Positions 33,846 to 40,861 of a stretch of DNA of 64,000 nucleotides are shown here, in pieces. The notes below the pieces were generated by a model, which was not told the origin of the DNA, made no database searches, and worked only from the letters and a program-made list of their open reading frames with translations. The DNA is taken from positions 248,001-312,000 of the forward strand of contig NZ_LHVE01000006.1 in NCBI RefSeq assembly GCF_001269655.1, given 5' to 3'. This stretch comes from Pseudomonas thivervalensis (GTDB lineage Bacteria; Pseudomonadota; Gammaproteobacteria; Pseudomonadales; Pseudomonadaceae). A program made the position numbers and the translations under genes. Within the stretch, counting starts at the first letter, position 1; each line of letters begins with the position of its first letter.

Positions 33846-34453
33846 GCGTGCGGGAGACGGGGTTCACTTTGCTGGAAGTGATGGTGGCGATCCTGCTGAT
33901 GGCGGTGATCAGCCTGATCGCCTGGCGCGGCCTGGACAGCGTGACCCGGGCCGACAGCCACTTGCAGGCCAGCACCGAGCAGACCGAAGCGTTGTTGCGG
34001 GTCTTGAACCAGCTGGAGCGCGACGTTGACCTGCGCGCCGGCATCGAGCTGAGTGAACCGGTCAAACCCGGCGTCAACGACGAGCCCTCGACCGCGCCGC
34101 CCGCCCTTACCGTGCGCAGTACCGAAGGCCGGGGTTTTCGCCTGGATGTGATCCGCGTGGCGGCGGCCCAGGAAGGTCAGTTGCAACGGGTGCGCTGGTG
34201 GCTCAAGGGCGACACGCTGTACCGCGCCCAAGGCCCGGCCCGCAATCGCTACCCTCTGCCCGCACCCGGCTCGGGCGTGGCCGTGCTCAGTGACGTCAGC
34301 GACGCCGCACTGCGGTACTGGGACCCGGAAAAAGGCTGGCGCAAACTCAGCGGCAACCGCCAGGAAAACCCGGCGGGCATCGAAATCAGCCTGACCCGCC
34401 AGACACCCCAAGGCACCGAGCAGTATCGACAAGTGCTGGGGCCACTGGAGTAG
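33842..34453 (+). CDS. gspJ: Minor pseudopilin GspJ (HxcW)
   Basis: A 203-residue prepilin with a very short leader MSVRETG and mature start FTLLEVMVAILLMAVISLIA. It continues with WRGLDSVTRADSHLQASTEQ and LNQLERDVDLR, the GspJ signature. GspJ binds GspI and GspK in the tip complex. The start overlaps the gspH stop; a longer frame inside gspH was rejected. With this gene the GspC-M set is complete except the prepilin peptidase. Confidence 0.93.
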   Translation: MSVRETGFTLLEVMVAILLMAVISLIAWRGLDSVTRADSHLQASTEQTEALLRVLNQLERDVDLRAGIELSEPVKPGVNDEPSTAPPALTVRSTEGRGFRLDVIRVAAAQEGQLQRVRWWLKGDTLYRAQGPARNRYPLPAPGSGVAVLSDVSDAALRYWDPEKGWRKLSGNRQENPAGIEISLTRQTPQGTEQYRQVLGPLE

Positions 34454-34478
34454 GTAGTTATTGGACCCAACACTGGTC

Positions 34479-34640
34479 CTTGTGGGAGCGGGCTTGCTCG
34501 CGAAGAGGCCCTTAGGCTCGACATCAATGTCGAACGTGATGCCGCCTTCGCGAGCAAGCCCGCTCCCACAGGGTTAATGGATGATCTCAAGCCCTGGCCA
34601 CAACACAAATCCACTGTGGGAGCGAGCCTGCTCGCGATGA
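34479..34640. repeat. Type A REPIN plus a single type A arm
   Basis: Inverted type A arms lie near 34481-34503 and 34546-34571, followed by a lone forward arm near 34615-34639. They occupy the gap between convergent gspJ and vreR. Confidence 0.9.
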
Positions 34641-34663
34641 GGCCCGACCAGGCGCCACCGGAC

Positions 34664-35617
34664 TCAGCTCAACACCACCACCCCACCCGGCAATTCGGTG
34701 CATTTGGCGCCGTAGGCATCGCGGATCAACAGCGCCACACCGGCCAGTTGGTCGAGGCGAAACCGTGCCTGGACCTTGCGCTGGGCCAGCTCGCGGTTGA
34801 GCAGCAGCAACATGCCCGGACGATAACGGTTGATTTCATCGATGACGCTGGCCAGGGTCGCGTCGTTGAACACCAGAACCTGCTCACGCCAGGCAACGGC
34901 CGCCGACACATCGACACGCTCGGGGATGCCCACCTGGCCCGGGTCGTAAGTCAGCTGCATGCCGGGCTCCAGGCGAAACCTTTGCCCTTGCACCTCGACC
35001 TGCACCACGCCCTCCAGGCAAGTCGCGCAGACGCTGTGGTCGGTGTAGCGAATGTTGAAGCGTGCCCGGGCGGCGCTGATCCAGCCGGCACCGGCCTGGA
35101 CGCTGACCACCTGGGCACTGCGCCCCTGCACTTCAATTTCGCCACTGAGCAATTCCAACCCTTGTCCGCCATCGGCCAGCGGGCGGCGGCTGAGGCGGGT
35201 CTGGGTGTTGAGCTCCAGGCTGACGCCCTCGGCCAATTCCACTCGGCGCTGTTCGCCAACCTCGGTGATGTAGTCGGCTCCCAGCCCGGACACACCGCCG
35301 GGCACCGTGGCGCGAATCAACAAAAAGGCCGCCGATGCCGCGATTGCCCCACCCAACAACGCCCGACGGCCGAAATGCCGGGGCGCCTGCAACGCTGCGG
35401 TGGCAGGTTGCAGCCCATGCCACAAGGCCTTGGCCTGCTCAAAAGCCTGCGCATGTTCGGGGCTTTGCCCACACCACTGGCGCAAGGCCCGGGCATCGGC
35501 CACGGTGGCGCGTCCCGAGGTCAGCAGGATCAGCCAGTCACGGGCCTCGCTGGCCAACCGGGCCTGGGGCGTGGCGTCAGGGGAAGCAATGCTGAAGATG
35601 TTCAAGCGTACACACAC
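34664..35617 (-). CDS. vreR: FecR-family anti-sigma/sigma regulator VreR
   Basis: A 317-residue inner-membrane regulator. The cytoplasmic N terminus (ARDWLILLTSGRATVADARA, about 25-44, then RQWCGQSPEHAQAFEQAKAL) is the DUF4880 sigma-binding region. A membrane helix follows at about 85-103, then a periplasmic FecR domain (ITEVGEQRRVELAEGVSLEL) and a C-terminal STN-like region. It should hold and control the sigma factor encoded next. In P. aeruginosa the gene order vreA-vreI-vreR beside hxc is the same. The start is uncertain: GTG 35617 is used, with no clear ribosome binding site; TTG 35605 is possible. Confidence 0.88.
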   Translation of the reverse strand: MCVRLNIFSIASPDATPQARLASEARDWLILLTSGRATVADARALRQWCGQSPEHAQAFEQAKALWHGLQPATAALQAPRHFGRRALLGGAIAASAAFLLIRATVPGGVSGLGADYITEVGEQRRVELAEGVSLELNTQTRLSRRPLADGGQGLELLSGEIEVQGRSAQVVSVQAGAGWISAARARFNIRYTDHSVCATCLEGVVQVEVQGQRFRLEPGMQLTYDPGQVGIPERVDVSAAVAWREQVLVFNDATLASVIDEINRYRPGMLLLLNRELAQRKVQARFRLDQLAGVALLIRDAYGAKCTELPGGVVVLS

Positions 35618-35642
35618 TCATGAAAGGGTCGGGTCTCTACTC

Positions 35643-36188
35643 TCAAGACGGTTTTCCCGCGCCGGGACCGAACCGCTGAATGACTTTTCTTTCCAGGCGC
35701 AGGGCACAATGCCCCAGCGCTGCCTTGATTTCCTTTTCCACCATGCGGGTGGAAATACCGAAGCGCTGGGAGATTTCCAGGTGCGGCGCTTCTTCCAGGC
35801 GGGCGGCGATGAAAATCCGGCGGCGGCGTGCTGGCAGTTCGTACAGGGCCTTGAGCAAGGTCTGCAACTCCTTCTGCCCCCCCACCACCCGCGCCGGGTC
35901 CAGCGCTTCATCCGAGACCTGCAGCAGTTCCTCTATTTCGTCACCCGTGAGCAGGCGCGCATCGGCCTGCCGACGGTCAGCGGCAATGTTCAGGGCCATG
36001 CGATACAAATAGGCATTGGGCTGGGCGATGTCCGACGTGTCGACCATGCGATCGACCCGAAGGTAGGTTTCATGCAGCACATCGTTGGCCAGTTCCTCGG
36101 AACCCAGGCGCCGGCGCAGGCGCACCCTGAAATCCTCGTAAGAGGTGAGGAACAACTTCACCAACGGGCTGCGACCGATGTCTTTCAT
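35643..36188 (-). CDS. vreI: ECF sigma factor VreI
   Basis: A 181-residue ECF sigma factor of the iron-starvation/FecI-like group. Region 2 spans about 8-75 (LANDVLHETYLRVDRMV; PNAYLYRMALNIAADRRQAD), region 4 about 105-165 (LPARRRRIFIAARLEEAPHL; EISQRFGISTRMVEKEIKAA). The start ATG 36186-36188 overlaps the vreA stop as ATGA, so translation is coupled. By known P. aeruginosa biology, VreI drives the hxc and pdt genes under phosphate starvation. Longer frames to 36452 lie inside vreA. Confidence 0.92.
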   Translation of the reverse strand: MKDIGRSPLVKLFLTSYEDFRVRLRRRLGSEELANDVLHETYLRVDRMVDTSDIAQPNAYLYRMALNIAADRRQADARLLTGDEIEELLQVSDEALDPARVVGGQKELQTLLKALYELPARRRRIFIAARLEEAPHLEISQRFGISTRMVEKEIKAALGHCALRLERKVIQRFGPGAGKPS

Positions 36189-36883
36189 CGCCCGGACACC
36201 CCTTCCCCTGTTGTGCATTCCATGCTTTTTCCTGATGAGTCGGGTAACAAAAGCAGGGTCACCGGCTGGCGCAGCGAACTGGGCGCCGGGCGGTCGATCC
36301 TGAGATTCTGCAAACTGTTGACCAAGGCCTTGTCGCGCATCAGGTCGCCCGTGGAACTGACCAGGCGGCTGTGCTGAACCACGCCGTCCCGGCCGATCCA
36401 CACTTGCAGCACCGCCCGAAAACTGCCCGGGCGGGTCAACGCTGAACGACATAAATTGCGCTGGATGACCGTCTGGATGGCTGCCGCGTAGTTGCTGTCA
36501 CTCAAGCCCGGGGTGACGCCGGCAGGCAGCGGCACCTCGCGGACCCGCACCGGCTGCAACGTGAACGCATCCGCCCGGGCATAGTGCGCCGCCAGCCCGG
36601 TGCCGCTGAGCAACACCCGCAACCCTTCGGAGGGTGTGAACCGCCCTTGGACGCCCAGCGAATGACGCTGGCTCGATAACTGCTGGTCGACCAGCACGGC
36701 CATGCCCGTAAAACGACTGAACTGTTCCAGCGCCGAGGTCAGTTCCTGGGGCGCGATGTCCAGGTCTACCCAGTCGACTGCCTGGGTCGGCCCGGTCAGC
36801 AGACACAGCAACGCCATAAGCCACCCCAAGGGCGCCCTGGTCAATCCACGCCCGCGTCCGCCCCCGGCTCTGCCCTGCTGCAC
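36185..36883 (-). CDS. vreA: VreA-like periplasmic STN/TonB-domain signalling protein
   Basis: A 232-residue exported protein: signal peptide about 16-36 (LGWLMALLCLLTGPTQA), STN domain about 38-110 (IAPQELTSALEQFSRFTGMA; FTPSEGLRVLLSGTGLAAHY), and a TonB-C-like domain about 130-220 (GSFRAVLQVWIGRDGVVQHS). It lacks the beta-barrel of a normal TonB-dependent receptor, which is the known peculiarity of P. aeruginosa VreA. It should pass a signal to VreR. The start is GTG 36883, with a weak ribosome binding site. A Pho-box candidate lies about 43 bases upstream. Confidence 0.88.
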   Translation of the reverse strand: MQQGRAGGGRGRGLTRAPLGWLMALLCLLTGPTQAVDWVDLDIAPQELTSALEQFSRFTGMAVLVDQQLSSQRHSLGVQGRFTPSEGLRVLLSGTGLAAHYARADAFTLQPVRVREVPLPAGVTPGLSDSNYAAAIQTVIQRNLCRSALTRPGSFRAVLQVWIGRDGVVQHSRLVSSTGDLMRDKALVNSLQNLRIDRPAPSSLRQPVTLLLLPDSSGKSMECTTGEGVSGR

Positions 36884-36925
36884 GACTGACGTATCCGTTG
36901 AAAATCGTCATCCTGAGGGGTGTTT

Positions 36926-36943
36926 ATGAATGTCGTATGACAA
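36926..36943 (-). promoter_or_regulatory. Pho-box candidate upstream of vreA
   Basis: Read on the minus strand: TTGTCAT, four bases (ACGA), CATTCAT. Against the PhoB repeat CTGTCAT these match 6 of 7 and 5 of 7, with the correct 4-base spacer and the same orientation as vreA. P. aeruginosa vreA is known to respond to phosphate through PhoB, which supports the call. The site could also affect the divergent gene at 37024. Confidence 0.6.
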
Positions 36944-37023
36944 CTGATATAAATCCCCCCGGGCCGCACTAGACTGATGCTCTGACAACGCACCGTTCAA
37001 TGTGATGGACCAGGAGGTCGGTG

Positions 37024-37365
37024 ATGAAACAGTGGACGAAAATGATGGCAGGCCTCGGACTGCTCATGGCCCTGCCCTGGGCCCATGGCGAGGAAGCCCC
37101 AGCCTGTATCGAGGTAACCGTCGGTGGCTACAAGACCCCCGACTACAACTGCCTGAGCCGGCAGATGGGCAATGACCCCGAGGCCGCGACAGCGGCGCAA
37201 CGGGCCCAGGAGGCCATGCACGTGCCGGTCAACGAACGCGCGCCGAACAGCATTGGCCTGGCAACCCCGGCGGCCACGGGGGTGCGCATGGGCAATACAT
37301 TCGGCACGTCGGTCAAGCCCCAGCGGCCGCCGGTACCGGCCAACACCTCACCGCTGCCCAAATAA
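37024..37365 (+). CDS. Small exported protein of unknown function, divergent from vreA
   Basis: A 113-residue protein with a signal peptide (about 1-23, ending AHG) and a low-complexity mature part rich in Pro, Ala, Thr and Asn. Two cysteines (CIEVTVGGYKTPDYNC) are 15 residues apart and may form a disulfide. AGGAGG precedes ATG 37024 by six bases; the GTG at 37021 is too close. I recognise no domain. It shares its upstream region with vreA and so may share phosphate control. Confidence 0.8.
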   Translation: MKQWTKMMAGLGLLMALPWAHGEEAPACIEVTVGGYKTPDYNCLSRQMGNDPEAATAAQRAQEAMHVPVNERAPNSIGLATPAATGVRMGNTFGTSVKPQRPPVPANTSPLPK

Positions 37366-37377
37366 CGAGACCGCTTT

Positions 37378-37473
37378 TTGTGGCGAGGGAGCTTGCTCCC
37401 GCTGGGCTGCGCAGCGGCCCCAGAATTTTGCGGTCGCTGCGCAACTGAGCGGGAGCAAGCTCCCTCGCCACAG
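37378..37473. repeat. REPIN (type B)
   Basis: Type B arms lie near 37379-37402 and 37449-37472, enclosing complementary GCGCAGCGGCC/GGTCGCTGCGC stretches. It sits between two convergent genes and may define both transcript ends. Confidence 0.9.
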
Positions 37474-37501
37474 GGATCACGTCAAAGCTTGATCCAGATA
37501 A

Positions 37502-37942
37502 TCACCCCCCCGGACTCTGGCGAAAACTCACCGCCAGCCGGTTCCAGCTATTGATGGTGCTGATCGCCAGCGTCAGGTCCACCAGTTCCTCCTCGCTGAA
37601 GCAGGCCCGGGCGTGGGCGTAGATGTCATCGGGGACGTGGCTTTGCGCCAACAGCGTCACCGCCTCGGTCCAGGCCAGGGCGGCGCGTTCGCGGGCGGTG
37701 AAGAAGCCACTGTCGCGCCATACCGCCACCGCGTAGAGCCGCCGCTCGGTCTCGCCCTGGCGTCGCGCCTCCACTGAATGCATGTCGGTGCAGAAAGCAC
37801 AGCCATTGAGTTGCGAGGCGCGAATCTTGATCAGGTGCAGCAGCGCCGGTTCGATACTCAAGCGACTGGTCAGTGCTTCCAGGCCGATCATGGCGCGCAT
37901 CGCCCCGGGGGATGCGGTGTAGTAATCCAGACGCGGGCTCAT
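37502..37942 (-). CDS. Carboxymuconolactone decarboxylase/AhpD-like protein
   Basis: A 146-residue alpha-helical protein with the AhpD-type redox motif CAFCTDMH (Cys-x2-Cys-x3-His) at about residues 48-55 and EARRQGETERRLYAVAVWRD after it. Proteins of this class act as alkylhydroperoxidases or similar thiol redox enzymes. ATG 37940-37942 follows GGAG by seven bases; a frame to 38647 reads into the neighbouring regulator and was rejected. It is divergent from a MocR-type regulator gene, its likely controller. Confidence 0.88.
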   Translation of the reverse strand: MSPRLDYYTASPGAMRAMIGLEALTSRLSIEPALLHLIKIRASQLNGCAFCTDMHSVEARRQGETERRLYAVAVWRDSGFFTARERAALAWTEAVTLLAQSHVPDDIYAHARACFSEEELVDLTLAISTINSWNRLAVSFRQSPGG

Positions 37943-38137
37943 GGCGGGCTCCGTGGCATTCGAGACCTTCACGGTAGGCCTCGGGGCGGGGCAATGACAG
38001 GTCCAATTCGGCGAAAAACCCGGGGACAAGTCCAATGGACGGGATTTTCTCCACGCAACTTCTATGCAGTCGCACAATGCGGGTAATCTTGCGCCTTTGA
38101 CGCCGGCCACCGAACAATCGCCCAGGAGCTTGCGGGT

Positions 38138-39571
38138 ATGGAACTTCATGTTGTCATCAACGGCCGCAAGGACCTGTCGGGCCAGTTGTATCAACAACTG
38201 CGTAGCGCCATCGAGAGTGGTCGCCTGGCCGCCGGCACCCAACTGCCGCCCAGCCGCCTGCTGGCCGAGCAACTGGGTGTCTCGCGCAAGACCGTCTCCG
38301 ACACCTACGCCCAACTGACCTACGAAAATTTCCTCACTGGCATCATCGGCAAAGGTACCTACGTCAATGCGCAGCCGGCCAAAGTCGTGCGCAAGCAAAG
38401 CCATCGCGAGCTGGCCGGTGCCGACGTCGTCGAGGCCTGGCGCACCATGCCCGACCTGATGCGCCATCCCACCCTCGAAGGTGCGTTGCGCTACGACTTC
38501 ATCGGCGGTGCCACCGGCAAAGGCCAGTTTCCCCTGGACGACTGGCGGCGCTGCACCGCCCACGCGCTGCGCCAGATCGCCAGCGCCAAGGGCTTCTACA
38601 GCCAGCCCGAAGGCCTGCCATCGCTGCGTAATGCCATCGCCCGGCACATCGCGTTTTCCCGTGGGGTCAATTGCCAGGACGAGGACGTGGTGGTATGCAA
38701 CGGTGCGCAGCAGGCCTTGGACTTGATCTCACGGGTGTTGACCCGTCCCGGCAGCCTGGTGGCCATGGAAGATCCCGGCTATCCGCCGGCGCGGTTGCTG
38801 TTCGGCTCCCAGGGCGCCACGGTGGCCGGGGTCCCGGTGGACGAGCAAGGCATGCGGGTGGACCTGATCCCCGACGGCACGCGGCTGATCTACGTGACGC
38901 CCTCCCACCAGTTTCCCCTGGGCATGCCCATGAGCCAGGCCCGTCGCGAGGCCTTGCTGGCGCGGGCCTATGAACTGGGGGCGATCATCATCGAAGACGA
39001 CTACGACAGCGAATTCCGCTACGAAGGCCGGCCCGCCGATTCGTTGCAAAGCCTGGATGAACGCGGGATCGTCGCGTACGTCGGCACCTTCTCCAAGACC
39101 CTGTTGCCGGAACTGCGGCTCGGCTACGCGATCCTGCCGCCGGCAATCCTGGAAGCGGTAATCCTGGCCAAGCGTCTTACCGACCAACACACCTCCACCC
39201 TGCCCCAGTGGGCGCTGGCCAAGTTCATCGCCGAAGGTTGCCTGCTCAAGCACATCCGCCGCTGCCACACCCTGTATGCCGGACGCCGCGAGCGGATCCT
39301 GGCGCGCATGGCCGGGGACTTGTCACCTTGGTTCGAAGCCGTGCCCACTACCGCGGGCTTTCATATGGCGGTGTTGTGCAAGGCTCCGATGGACCTGGCG
39401 CTGGTGATCGCGTTGGCGAGAAAGGCCGAGGTCGGGCTCTACAGCCTCGACGGTTTTTTCAATGATGTGCCTGTGCGGCCGGGCCTGTTCTTCGGTTTCG
39501 GTGCGATCGAAACCCTCGACATCGACGTCGCCCTCGACCGTTTGCGCGACATCCTGCAGCAGGTGGCCTGA
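38138..39571 (+). CDS. MocR/PdxR-family regulator (GntR HTH + aminotransferase-like domain)
   Basis: A 477-residue fused regulator. N-terminal winged helix about 10-80 (LYQQLRSAIESGRLAAGTQL; LAEQLGVSRKTVSDTYAQL), linker, then a fold-type I PLP domain about 110-475. The PLP lysine lies in VGTFSKTLLPELRLGYAI and the cofactor aspartate in IIEDDYDSEFRYEG. Proteins of this family bind PLP and switch genes in response to PLP or amino metabolites. The gene diverges from the AhpD-like gene (195-base gap), the usual arrangement with a target. Effector unknown. Confidence 0.93.
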   Translation: MELHVVINGRKDLSGQLYQQLRSAIESGRLAAGTQLPPSRLLAEQLGVSRKTVSDTYAQLTYENFLTGIIGKGTYVNAQPAKVVRKQSHRELAGADVVEAWRTMPDLMRHPTLEGALRYDFIGGATGKGQFPLDDWRRCTAHALRQIASAKGFYSQPEGLPSLRNAIARHIAFSRGVNCQDEDVVVCNGAQQALDLISRVLTRPGSLVAMEDPGYPPARLLFGSQGATVAGVPVDEQGMRVDLIPDGTRLIYVTPSHQFPLGMPMSQARREALLARAYELGAIIIEDDYDSEFRYEGRPADSLQSLDERGIVAYVGTFSKTLLPELRLGYAILPPAILEAVILAKRLTDQHTSTLPQWALAKFIAEGCLLKHIRRCHTLYAGRRERILARMAGDLSPWFEAVPTTAGFHMAVLCKAPMDLALVIALARKAEVGLYSLDGFFNDVPVRPGLFFGFGAIETLDIDVALDRLRDILQQVA

Positions 39572-39689
39572 GGATTGGACTGGGCATTTATCCGCCCATT
39601 GGCTGTTTGAGCCTCGCGCCGCCAGGCCTATCCTGCACGGGTGTCATTGAGAATCAGCCCCCCCTCCGACTTGATCAGGAGCCTGAACA

Positions 39690-39971
39690 ATGTCTCGCCA
39701 AGTGATCAATACCGTACAGGTGCAAGCCGCTGCCGGTCGCTCGGAAGAACTGGGCCGGCAATTGCAGCAAATCGTCGAGACCCTGCGTGCCCTGCCCGGC
39801 TGCGATGCCTACCTGGTCGACCGTTGCCCCGACGATGGCGACCGCTGGAACGTCAGCGCCCGCTGGCAATCGGAAGCGGCCATGCAAGCCCACTTCAACT
39901 GCCCGGAAGTCCAAGGCTTCATCAGCCTGATCGACAACCGCCTGGCTCGCAGCATCGACTTCAACTGCTGA
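39690..39971 (+). CDS. Antibiotic biosynthesis monooxygenase (ABM) domain protein
   Basis: A 93-residue single ABM domain: VINTVQVQAAAGRSEELGRQ, LPGCDAYLVDRCPDDGDRW, NVSARWQSEAAMQAHFNCPE. Small proteins of this type are often annotated as putative quinol monooxygenases; the true substrate is unknown. ATG 39690 follows AGGAG. It stands 118 bases downstream of the MocR gene, in the same direction, perhaps cotranscribed. Confidence 0.85.
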   Translation: MSRQVINTVQVQAAAGRSEELGRQLQQIVETLRALPGCDAYLVDRCPDDGDRWNVSARWQSEAAMQAHFNCPEVQGFISLIDNRLARSIDFNC

Positions 39972-39983
39972 CACCCCGCGCCC

Positions 39984-40119
39984 GTAGGAGCTGCCGAGTG
40001 CAACGAGGCTGCGATCTTTGCCCTGCCAACGGAGTCTGGAGCGAAAGATCAAAAGATCGCAGCCTCGCTTCGCTCGACAGCTCCTACAGACCAGCGGGAG
40101 CAAGCTCCCTCGCCACAAA
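39984..40119. repeat. Type C REPIN joined to half of a type B element
   Basis: A different palindrome family: arms containing GAGGCTGCGATCTTT and AAAGATCGCAGCCTCG lie near 39986-40020 and 40046-40085, ending GACAGCTCCTACA. Directly after, joined by GACCAGCGGGAGCAAGC, comes the right arm of a type B element (40092-40117). The same join is seen at 46674-46711. Confidence 0.85.
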
Positions 40120-40270
40120 AGCACCCGCGAGCCAATGGCCTCATTGGCCCTGCAATTGGTCTACCCACCTTCCGAAAGATTGGACGTTTGCTTGCCCCGC
40201 CCTGGGGCTTAGGGTGAATCCATCGCCGCGACAGCGCGAAATCACTCGAAACCATACAGGCCATACCTTC

Positions 40271-40675
40271 ATGAAAACCCTCTGTCTGATCGCCGCCCTC
40301 AGCCTGCTGCCCATTGCCCAGACCTACGCCCACGAAGCCGCGCCATCGGAGAAGGTCACGGTGTTGCAGGAGCAAATGCTGAAAAACGTTCCAAGTAAAA
40401 AAGCCATGATGCTGACCGTCAACTATGCACCCGGCCAAGCGTCCATTGCCCACAAACACGAAGGCACGGCCATGGCCTACGTGCTGGAAGGCGCCATCAC
40501 CTCCCAGGTCAAGGGCGAGCCGGCGAAGACCTACAAGGCCGGGGAGTTCTGGTATGAAGCGGCGGGTTCCGAGCACCTGGTGTCGAAAAACGCCAGCGCG
40601 AGCCAACCGGCAAAATTGCTGGTGTTCATGGTGATGGGAGAGGATGAAGCGGTGTTGATACCGCTGAAAAACTAA
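40271..40675 (+). CDS. Exported cupin-domain protein
   Basis: A 134-residue protein with a signal peptide (about 1-20, ending QTYA) and a single cupin domain: first motif IAHKHEGTAMAYVLEGAITS with two metal-ligand histidines, second motif YKAGEFWYEAAGSEHL with another. Cupins of this exported type often carry a metal, but the activity is unknown. The region upstream (40119-40270) has no clear ribosome binding site or promoter. A terminator shared with gdhB follows after a REPIN. Confidence 0.88.
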   Translation: MKTLCLIAALSLLPIAQTYAHEAAPSEKVTVLQEQMLKNVPSKKAMMLTVNYAPGQASIAHKHEGTAMAYVLEGAITSQVKGEPAKTYKAGEFWYEAAGSEHLVSKNASASQPAKLLVFMVMGEDEAVLIPLKN

Positions 40676-40695
40676 CTCGCTAAAACGCAGTCCCC

Positions 40696-40790
40696 CTTGT
40701 GGGAGCGGGCTTGCTCGCGAAAGCGGTTCCCCTGTCTTAACTTTGTTGACTGACACACCGCTTTCGCGAGCAAGCCCGCTCCCACAGGGG
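40696..40790. repeat. REPIN (type A)
   Basis: Type A arms (GTGGGAGCGGGCTTGCTCGC version) lie near 40698-40722 and 40761-40788, between the cupin stop codon and the shared terminator. Confidence 0.9.
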
Positions 40791-40813
40791 TCCGCAGTGA
40801 ATCTTAAAAACAA

Positions 40814-40847
40814 AAAAAGCCCCGCATCTCTCAATGCGGGGCTTTTT
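40814..40847. terminator. Bidirectional intrinsic terminator between cupin gene and gdhB
   Basis: Perfect inverted repeat AAAAAGCCCCGCAT (40814-40827), loop CTCTCA, ATGCGGGGCTTTTT (40834-40847). A-run on one side and T-run on the other let it work for the plus-strand cupin gene and the minus-strand gdhB, whose stop codon is at 40862-40864. Confidence 0.92.
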
Positions 40848-40861
40848 CATTCAACGCCGGA

